Of a DNA stretch of 12,500 nt, positions 7,291 through 12,500 are shown one piece after another; position 1 is the stretch's first letter; every line of letters begins with the position of its first letter. The stretch comes from Acropora yongei (Eukaryota > Cnidaria > Anthozoa > Scleractinia > Acroporidae): NCBI GenBank assembly GCA_014634225.1, contig BLFN01000227.1, forward strand, positions 291,017 to 303,516, read 5' to 3'. A program made the translations under genes and the position numbers. The notes under the pieces are model-generated. The model was not told where the DNA came from. It searched no databases and saw only the letters and a list, made by a program, of their open reading frames with translations.

Positions 7291-7596
7291 TCCATATCAG
7301 GCAGCCACGCTTACCTCATTTTCACGCATCTCGATAATTCAATGCTACAACAAAGTAATTGTTGAATAGCTGATTGGATTATTTCAATGTAAATTCACTC
7401 TACGTGCTACCCGTGAGATAGCCCTTTTCGAATACATTATGTTTAGTATTTTTTTTGTCTGGGAAATCGAAAGTCCAATATTTGGCCAAAACAAGGGTGC
7501 AGCTTATCATAAATTAAAACGCGTAAGAGTAATAGTTTAGTTAGCAATGAGAGCTGGGACTAAGTTAAAGTTTGAAGTTGGAATACACTTGATTTG
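7291..7596. other. No recognisable gene
   Basis: This lies between the truncated Gypsy end and the tandem repeat. It is AT-rich, with a T run at about 7450-7458. I see no integrase or LTR motifs. A 60-codon frame at 7547-7729 crosses into the palindromic element and is treated as chance. Confidence 0.45.
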
Positions 7597-7626
7597 TTGG
7601 AGTCAGAGCGATTGGAGTCAGAGTGA
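7597..7626 (+). repeat. 15-bp tandem duplication
   Basis: TTGGAGTCAGAGCGA (7597-7611) is followed directly by TTGGAGTCAGAGTGA (7612-7626), with one difference. Related words (GAGTTAGAGTCCC) follow at about 7639. It looks like a piece of a GGAGTC-rich dispersed repeat and lies 53 bases before the palindrome. Confidence 0.7.
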
Positions 7627-7679
7627 TTCCTCAAGACGAGTTAGAGTCCCGGTACCTTTCGCCAAGCGAGCCGCTGTAC

Positions 7680-7689
7680 ACAATAGACC

Positions 7690-7782
<93 letters not shown>

Positions 7783-7820
7783 GTTAATTAGTGGGAATTT
7801 GCATATGAAAAGGAGTGAGA

Positions 7821-7871
<51 letters not shown>

Positions 7872-7905
7872 GAACTAAGCACACAACTGTAAAATGGTCT
7901 ATTGT
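7680..7905. mobile_element. 226-bp palindromic MITE-like element
   Basis: Arms 7680-7778 and 7807-7905 are 99 bases each and complementary at about 91 positions, with a 28-base centre (7779-7806). Termini are ACAATAGACCATTTTACAGTT and its complement. There is no coding capacity. The structure fits a foldback or MITE-type non-autonomous DNA transposon moved by a transposase in trans. I recall this terminal sequence as abundant in coral genomes, but that is memory, not a search. No convincing target-site duplication is visible, so the superfamily is open. Minus- and plus-strand frames of 60-71 codons that overlap it are mirror artefacts. Confidence 0.88.
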
Positions 7906-7929
7906 CAACTAAGTCTCCTACGTATCGTG

Positions 7930-8076
7930 AATCAGTGGCTAGGCAACCGATGGTAAAGGTAGGGTCCTTACAAAGGAAAACCGAGCAGGAATAACAACAA
8001 CAGATTTTAATGGCTGGTTCCGCGAAAGCACATGGTTGATTTCCTCACCATGTGACTAGCTGCTACAGGCATGCCA
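7930..8076 (-). repeat. Dispersed repeat, copy B
   Basis: This is the reverse-orientation partner of 5087-5205. The best block, 8009-8076, is about 78% identical over 68 bases to copy A. A weaker second block around 7955-7985 (GGTAGGGTCCTTACAAAGG) matches the far end of copy A after a 12-base indel. It contains the internal palindrome CACATGGT...ACCATGTG (8029-8054 region). It starts 24 bases after the palindromic element. Confidence 0.8.
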
Positions 8077-8183
8077 TGACATCCTTGCTTTTTTAACAAC
8101 AAAATCAAAGCGTTTAAGAAAAACACTACCTGAGTCATTACATACAATGCGACAAAAAAACTGGTTTTTTTTCTCTTTTCGGG

Positions 8184-8201
8184 GGTTAGGGTTAGGATTA
8201 G
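8184..8201 (+). repeat. Short TTAGGG telomere-like motif
   Basis: GGTTAGGGTTAGGATTAG gives about two and a half TTAGGG units, the animal telomere repeat, with the last one altered. It sits at the boundary between copy B's flank and the next repeat-like block. It is too short to be an interstitial telomere and may just be part of a dispersed repeat end. Confidence 0.5.
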
Positions 8202-8287
8202 ACTATTTGACAATTATTCCACTCGTGCTTGTTGGATATGAGATGATAGATGGCGAACGAGGCGCGTAGTTGTTTTATTAAAAACGC
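8202..8287 (+). repeat. Dispersed repeat fragment, possible half-MITE
   Basis: ACTATTTGACAATTATTCC, then GGATATGAGATGATAGATGG and CGAACGAGGCGCGTAG, recalls an abundant coral foldback element whose right half would be the inverse of its left. Here the expected inverted partner is missing and TTGTTTTATTAAAAACGC follows directly. The identification is from memory only. Confidence 0.3.
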
Positions 8288-8488
8288 TACCAAGATATTA
8301 GAGAAATCTTCTAATAGTTCAACGACTTCCTTTCATTCAACTCCGGTGCGATTTTCGCCAGCCGCCATTGTTTCTTGAGGGAAAATGTTGTAGCTCTCTT
8401 TTAGATTTAAGCTGACGCGTGCGCTTACCATATCATTGTAGATTATGGTTTATCGGCTCATATATACCATAATGTCTAAGCCAATGTC

Positions 8489-8521
<33 letters not shown>
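8288..8521. other. No recognisable gene
   Basis: Non-coding, with a 7-bp inverted pair TATTAGA/TCTAATA near 8297-8317. GCATTATCCAATGATCCAG at about 8500-8518 again shows the TTATCC-type short repeat words seen at 2753-2840. Confidence 0.4.
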
Positions 8522-8529
<8 letters not shown>

Positions 8530-8971
8530 AAGGGTTAGACTTTAAAGAGCTGCTACTGACCAGTGTAGTGACAGCAGGAGATTTTTGAGATATGTCAAGC
8601 CCATCCTCTTGATCTGAAGTTGGCAGCGTTGATGCGGCAACTGGCGACTGGTTGGTCTCTTGAAATCTTAAGTTTCTCAGGTTGGCAAGAGGATGGGAAC
8701 TCCGAACTTTTGTTGCAATAGTATGTTTACTTTGCCTTCCTGTTGATTATTTGGTTTCTCGTGGAAGTTGTGTGGTGTGTGAGGTTTCAGTAACATTGTT
8801 GCTGTGGGCAACTGAGTCTGTGTTCGCCTCCCAAACATTCGCTGTGCTGAGTTCATGCATGGCCAGTACACTGTCTCTCTTGCCCTGCGCAGGCATCGAT
8901 TCTTGCACTCTAAAGTGGGATTCGTGCATCTTCTTCTTGATCTTTGGTTGCAGCGTGTGGGTATCTCGCAA
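8522..8971 (-). pseudogene. 150-codon minus-strand frame with one stop, unknown protein
   Basis: From 8971 to the TAA at 8522-8524 the minus strand is open for 150 codons apart from one TAA at 8747-8749. The translation is hydrophilic and Ser/Thr/Asn/Gln-rich, for example HELSTANVWEANTDS, VAHSNNVTETSHTT, and after the stop VRSSHPLANLRNLRF and SPAVTTLVSSSSLKS. That composition resembles a disordered linker of a eukaryotic regulatory or adhesion protein. There is no ATG at the upstream edge; the frame begins after a TGA, so if real it is an internal exon or a processed fragment. A competing plus-strand frame (8682-8987) is Leu/Cys-rich and looks like the antisense shadow. I recognise no domain. 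It may be a decayed exon or chance. Confidence 0.3.
8600..8697. repeat. 12-bp perfect inverted repeat
   Basis: CCCATCCTCTTG (8600-8611) is exactly complementary to CAAGAGGATGGG (8686-8697), with a 74-base gap. It is relatively GC-rich for this window. It could be terminal repeats of a very short foldback or a chance pair. Confidence 0.55.
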
Positions 8972-8999
8972 TAATCAATATTTTTAAGCCCTTGAATAT

Positions 9000-9540
9000 G
9001 ATACCATCATGAACGGAGAGTTCGTCGCGAATGTTAACGGTATGGGTGATTCACTACTGGAACATCATTCTTTGTATCTGGGAAGCCAATCATGATAACT
9101 TTCTACAGAATTTGTAAAGCACACTCTCAGGAACTTACAAGGGTGGTCAATTTAATTAAGTATTAAGAAAACAACAGTTAAATGGGAGAGTTATTATTCC
9201 AACATTCCATTTTTGGTCCTTGTGTAAGGAGAAGAAGCCCCTCTCGGTGAAACAGGGTAAAAGTGTTTCCAAAGAACCAGCAACGGTGCAAGTTCTCCCT
9301 AACAGTGGAGAAAGAACAACACATGTGCTTTGATGTAAGAGATGAACGCTCAAAAGGACATCAGTGGTGACTGAGGCCAAAACAAAGGAAATCAAAGTTG
9401 GTTGCATTACGTATGCGATATAGAAGTCTCCCATATTCTTCGGAGGAAAGGAAGTGCGAGCTGGAAATTACAAACAGGACAAAACAAGTTGACGAAAAAA
9501 GACACGGCAAATAAGAGCACGGCGTAAAGTGGTACGATAA
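9000..9540. other. No confident gene; competing frames on both strands
   Basis: A 92-codon minus-strand ATG frame lies at 9156-9434. It is hydrophobic at first, then Cys/Leu/Thr-rich. The opposite strand has an equally plausible hydrophilic frame at about 9160-9331 containing KKPLSVKQGKSVSKEPATVQ. Neither has a recognisable motif, signal peptide or clear splice context. The 16-base word GAACAACACATGTGCT at 9314-9329 also occurs at 1113-1128. Confidence 0.4.
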
Positions 9541-10905
9541 TTTCTTATAGTAATTATAAATGTTATTGATTTTATAATTAATTATTTATTATAATGTATT
9601 TTTTTCTTGGATCTTTAAGGGGGCAATATTATTACTTCGCAGTGATTTCGGCAAGAAGAATTACATCGTTTGTCGGCAACTGTCATTGTGAGAAAGGCGC
9701 TGTTTAGTTTGGATTTCCTAAGTTGGCGTTTTAAGGAATACTAAAGAACAATTTTTACGTAAAACTAACCAATAAATATTCTCTTGTTGACAAAGACACT
9801 TTAGAAGAACAATGATAATAATTTATTGATTCTTGTCTCTTAATACATGATTCAGTGCTTTCTACCAATGCGTTACTGATGCCGATTTCATACGAAATAA
9901 TTAATATCTAAATAATTTCTCATAAAGAAATGATGCTCCATATACAGCTATGACGACGTCACATTAGAAAACAAGCCGCACCATTAACGATATTATGATA
10001 AATAATTCTATTTCATCTCGGTTATTATATATGTATTTGAAAAAACGTGTTCTCACTAAAGTGCAACATCTATTAGAAAATTGAACATGACACTGTGAAC
10101 TTCGAGTAGATTGTTCACGATAAGGCGACTATTAATTGGCATGTCATTTTCAATTTCCTAACTCTAGCTGTTTTTCTTATTGAATAATTGACTCGATTAA
10201 CCCACAATAAAAACAAACAAACAAACAGGCAAATCTACCGATAAGTACAAGACAGGTGTTAATTGTAGCTTTTAGCACACCTTCGATCGGCCAGCGATCA
10301 TTTCACCCTCTCAAAAATACTTATTTGAATTATAATCAAACGTGTCGAAGAAGAAACAAAAAATGACAGAAGGTAACAAAGGAACTACGTCACAGTATTT
10401 TGGCTAATTTTGGATTATCTAATTAAATTATTAATTTCAAATCGCAATATAAAGTCTCTCCGGCCTTCCATGCGGTTAAAAGCCATCGTTGGCTTACTGT
10501 TTTGTGCTTTTCCTTTCAAGCACTTGTGACTAAAAAATTAAGTTCGTAAAAAATAGGAAATATTTAGCCGTTATATACGGGATGCAACCTAAATTGAAGC
10601 AAAATCGTCAACTATTAATAAGAAACACCACTTAGCTGCCAGATGTAACAGAGCGTCCAGGTCAATTTCCGACATTAGTGATTTCTTGGAAATTCATAAA
10701 TTTGGTTCAGTTGTTATCTGAACCTCGTCGTTAATTAATATGACGTCATTCGTTTGCTTTGCGTACTTCTTGTTTTAGCCTAGAATCACAGTGACATACT
10801 TTCATCAGTATCAAGCTTTGGTCTCACCGCTCTATCATCAGTTTTAGTCACCTGAGTCGCTGTATGAAACTTAATCTCTATTACATTAAATGTTGGACTC
10901 GTTGA
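9541..10905. other. Long AT-rich non-coding stretch
   Basis: About 1.36 kb without a usable frame on either strand; 9540-9605 is nearly pure A/T. It contains (AAAC)4 at 10211-10226. A perfect CRE palindrome, TGACGTCA, lies at 10741-10748, with near matches CGACGTCA (9954-9961) and TACGTCA (10386-10392). No repeat family is recognised. It may be intron or intergenic sequence. Confidence 0.5.
10211..10226 (+). repeat. (AAAC)4 microsatellite
   Basis: Four exact AAAC units lie in AT-rich non-coding sequence. Confidence 0.8.
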
Positions 10906-11306
10906 TTATGACTTGAGATTCAACGGCTCATTTGGCGTCCTTGAGAAACTGCTGATTCCTTGAATGTGACGTGAATGCGTTATTTCCATCTTGAGGGCTT
11001 CATCGATGTTCTTATGATTGAAGATACCTTCTTCCAGCCCATGAGCGTCAATTGCACGGATTATTATATAGGACATTCCCATACATGCAAGTAACAATGT
11101 ATTTTTGATGGTGAATTATTCGAAAAAACAGGAGATACTCCCTTACACTCGCATGTATAATGCCCATCAGTCGGAGAATCGCGGAGTTCAATAAATCCAG
11201 CGAAATCTGTCGAACACGTTATCGCTATTTCTCGCTTTAACTGTTGAAAAAAAGCAAAAGAAATCGATATGCAAGTGAGACAAAAAAGCGTTCCTGGCAC
11301 AAACAC
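10906..11306 (-). CDS. Two overlapping minus-strand candidate exons, unknown protein
   Basis: Frame one (11064-11306) has a hydrophobic segment, GTLFCLTCISISFAFFQQ, then a Cys-bearing part with DGHYTCECKG, which faintly recalls the end of an EGF-like module. It lacks an ATG at its edge. AG acceptor-like sites (GATGTAG and GTGCCAG) lie at its upstream side, so it would have to be an internal exon or begin upstream. Frame two (10906-11097) overlaps it in another phase. It contains an in-frame ATG at about 11085, reads MGMSYIIIRAIDAHGLEEG and has a donor-like AAG|GTATCT near GLEEG. The overlap means at most one is translated as drawn, or a frameshift separates two parts of one decayed gene. I recognise no family. 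Confidence 0.25.
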
Positions 11307-11309
11307 GCT

Positions 11310-11800
11310 AATCTACATCAAGAAATTTCTTCAAAACTCGCTTTCTGCTTTCAAGTTCAATAATTTAGCAGCTAAACAGAAAATAAACGATCGCTGCGGC
11401 TGAAGAGCTTAAATCAGTGGCGTTAAATATATATATTTTAAAATTTCTAGTTAATGAGCACTATACATTGATTCGTGTCTTCTTTTGGCTCCAGCAGATT
11501 ATCCATTTTGTGCTGTGAACTTTAGTTTTCGAAATTCTCAAGACCGTGATGACATCTCTAAGTTGTTGGATTTTTTTTATTTACAACTTGTTTGATTCAA
11601 CACCTGCCGGTCCGGGTAGTTTTTTTTTTACCTTGAGATTCAACATTTTAATTTCTCTTTTTAGGTTCTGGGTTTAGACGCAAAAAAATCTAACTTCGAT
11701 GAAGTTGTCACAGTAATCATTGAAAGAGAGACAGTCCCTTCTTCCATTACAGGCACTGTAATAGTGGTACTAGGAATCAACATAGACATGAAATGTGCAT
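11310..11800. other. No recognisable gene
   Basis: AT-rich, with T runs near 11570-11580 and 11620-11630 and a short TATATATATTTT at about 11427-11440. TTGAGATTCAAC recurs at 10912-10923 and 11633-11644. No frame of note is present. Confidence 0.5.
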
Positions 11801-11808
11801 GCACTCAC

Positions 11809-11907
11809 GGGTCCTCTTCTGTAGCTTGCGTCTGAGACGGCTGAGTTGTCTGCTGTAACTCCAGTTCCATCAATTCTTCTGTGAGAACAGTCCTTGAACC
11901 CTGGGCC
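11809..11907 (-). pseudogene. Possible Tigger/Pogo-like transposase C-terminal scrap
   Basis: The minus strand reads TVLTEELMELELQQTTQPSQ and then TQATEEDP. The LTxEELMELE string followed by Gln and acidic residues resembles the C-terminal region of Tigger-like (DDE, CENP-B-type) transposases common in animal genomes. The frame is closed by a TAG just upstream. It ends at a strong donor-like sequence, CCC|GTGAGTGC, at 11809/11808. Only about 30 residues are open and no catalytic Asp is present. It may instead be a short exon of an ordinary gene with a Gln/Thr-rich segment. The similarity rests on about nine residues. Confidence 0.35.
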
Positions 11908-12160
11908 TACGCGTAGCGGCGCACGAACAATCTACAAATACAAAGGCGAATTGAGGTGTTTAAAATGTTCGACAACGACGTGCAAATTATTTCGTTGGAT
12001 TGCCGTTCCTATTTTGAAATACGCAGAATTTGCCTTTGCTACAGTTGATAGTAGAGGTACATTAGCAATTATCTTGGAAATTTCAATTGAAAATTAACAC
12101 CACCCCTCCCTCAATTGCAGTGATGGAAAAATGTCAGACAACATCATAAGCCTAAAGTAA
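11894..12160. other. Weak plus-strand frame, probably not a gene
   Basis: A 67-codon ATG frame at 11894-12097 contains LRCLKCSTTTCKLF, with a CxxC...C spacing, but no domain or supporting signals. The remaining bases to 12160 show nothing. Confidence 0.3.
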
Positions 12161-12481
12161 TCATTGATTTTTAGGTGTGGATGGTCTAAATTTATTTTGT
12201 CCAAGATTGTAGCTACGATAGTTTTTATCTACAATAAACGTGTAATGTCGGAGGATATCCCTTTTTTTACGGTTCTTGGGTAGGCCCAAAAATGCAGGAG
12301 ATGAGATACATTTTTTAAAATGTATCTCATCTTTTATGCTTAAAAGCATAAAAGATGTGTCACCTTTCTTTTCAACAACTGTGTTCTTAAAACCGTACTC
12401 TTCAAATAAAGATAAACAGTTATGGCAACCGCAGCCTGACTTTAACAGTAATGCTATCTGTACATGCCGTGCGTCATGGAT
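12161..12481 (-). CDS. 106-codon open frame spanning twin hairpins, unknown protein
   Basis: The minus strand is open from just after a TGA at 12482-12484 down to TGA at 12161-12163. It begins without ATG (first Met at 12347-12349), so if coding it is an exon or runs in from upstream. It contains a Cys-rich start (LLKSGCGCHNCLSLFEEYGF), then a Lys/Arg-rich part (GLPKNRKKRDILRHYTF and VDKNYRSYNLGQNKFRP). The mixed composition looks protein-like, with balanced Gly/Pro and few low-complexity runs. It matches no family I know. The two perfect hairpins at 12300-12357 lie inside it, which is odd for coding DNA. Open length alone is not decisive in this base composition. Confidence 0.3.
   Translation of the reverse strand: MHDARHVQIALLLKSGCGCHNCLSLFEEYGFKNTVVEKKGDTSFMLLSIKDEIHFKKCISSPAFLGLPKNRKKRDILRHYTFIVDKNYRSYNLGQNKFRPSTPKNQ
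12300..12331. repeat. Perfect 15-bp hairpin, first of overlapping pair
   Basis: GATGAGATACATTTT (12300-12314) is exactly complementary to AAAATGTATCTCATC (12317-12331), with a 2-base loop. It shares its last four bases, CATC, with the next hairpin. Confidence 0.9.
12328..12357. repeat. Perfect 14-bp hairpin, second of overlapping pair
   Basis: CATCTTTTATGCTT (12328-12341) is exactly complementary to AAGCATAAAAGATG (12344-12357), with loop AA. Its CATC (12328-12331) is also the closing segment of the first hairpin, so both full stems cannot form at once. Confidence 0.9.
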
Positions 12482-12500
12482 TCATGAAATTAATGTATTT

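Noticed and set aside
7547..7908. 60- and 71-codon frames on both strands
   Set aside because: They run into the 226-bp palindrome and mirror each other; the palindrome explains them.
8184..8201. Interstitial telomere
   Set aside because: Only about two and a half TTAGGG units are present; too short to indicate a telomere or fusion point.
8007..8213. 68-codon minus-strand frame with a hydrophobic stretch
   Set aside because: It overlaps dispersed repeat copy B and the telomere-like word, and has no signal beyond chance hydrophobicity from A/T-rich DNA.
9954..10748. Cluster of CRE (TGACGTCA) sites as an enhancer
   Set aside because: Only one site is exact and the others are partial; one exact 8-mer in this length is compatible with chance.
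1..12500. A new multi-gene defence, biosynthetic or mobile system
   Set aside because: No adjacent intact genes, no conserved operon-like layout and no enzyme set are visible; recognisable coding DNA is broken retroelements.
1..12500. tRNA, rRNA or CRISPR array
   Set aside because: No cloverleaf with A and B boxes, no rRNA core sequence and no regularly spaced direct repeats were found on reading.

Overview
The window looks like AT-rich, repeat-laden animal nuclear DNA. The retroelement families resemble those of anthozoan cnidarians (stony corals or relatives), but that taxonomic guess rests on recalled resemblance of repeats, not on a search. There are no bacterial operon features: no runs of adjacent long ORFs, no Shine-Dalgarno-led gene strings, no CRISPR array. 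No complete, intact gene is visible. The longest open frames are about 60-150 codons. Most recognisable coding DNA is broken retrotransposon sequence.

Left part (1-2750): a minus-strand open frame at 161-508 starts with a good signal peptide and may be the first exon of a secreted protein. An AAT microsatellite and a two-copy 33-bp tandem repeat follow. Next, at about 1815-2545, lies the 3' end of a non-LTR retrotransposon (LINE) carrying an R2-like zinc knuckle and a PD-(D/E)xK-like nuclease tail, ruined by stops and frameshifts.

Middle part (2750-5200): non-coding sequence with short inverted repeats, a fragment of a dispersed repeat with a conserved core (about 3838-4050), a 28-bp tandem duplication and a 118-bp foldback hairpin (4316-4433).

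Core mobile-element nest (5087-8290): a decayed Ty3/Gypsy-type LTR retrotransposon (about 5383-7290, plus strand) keeps gag, protease-to-RT, RT thumb and RNase H pieces. A truncated CR1/L2-like LINE (5931-6409), ending in AATAAA and a (TTTCAG)3 tail, is inserted in it. Separate internal deletions removed the protease active site and the RT palm. Two diverged copies of one unnamed repeat flank the nest in opposite orientation (5087-5205 plus, 7930-8076 minus). Beside it sits a 226-bp palindromic MITE-like element (7680-7905).

Right part (8290-12500): mostly unannotatable AT-rich sequence. It contains a 150-codon minus-strand frame with a single stop (8522-8971), two overlapping minus-strand candidate exons (10906-11306), a short Tigger-like transposase scrap (11809-11907), and a 106-codon minus-strand frame (12161-12481) that spans two perfect hairpins sharing one stem segment (12300-12357). 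The identifiable parts are layers of insertion and decay and do not form a pathway. I found no convincing new multi-gene system. The most unusual signals are the switch-like twin hairpin, the inverted repeat pair around the Gypsy relic and the nested insertion history.
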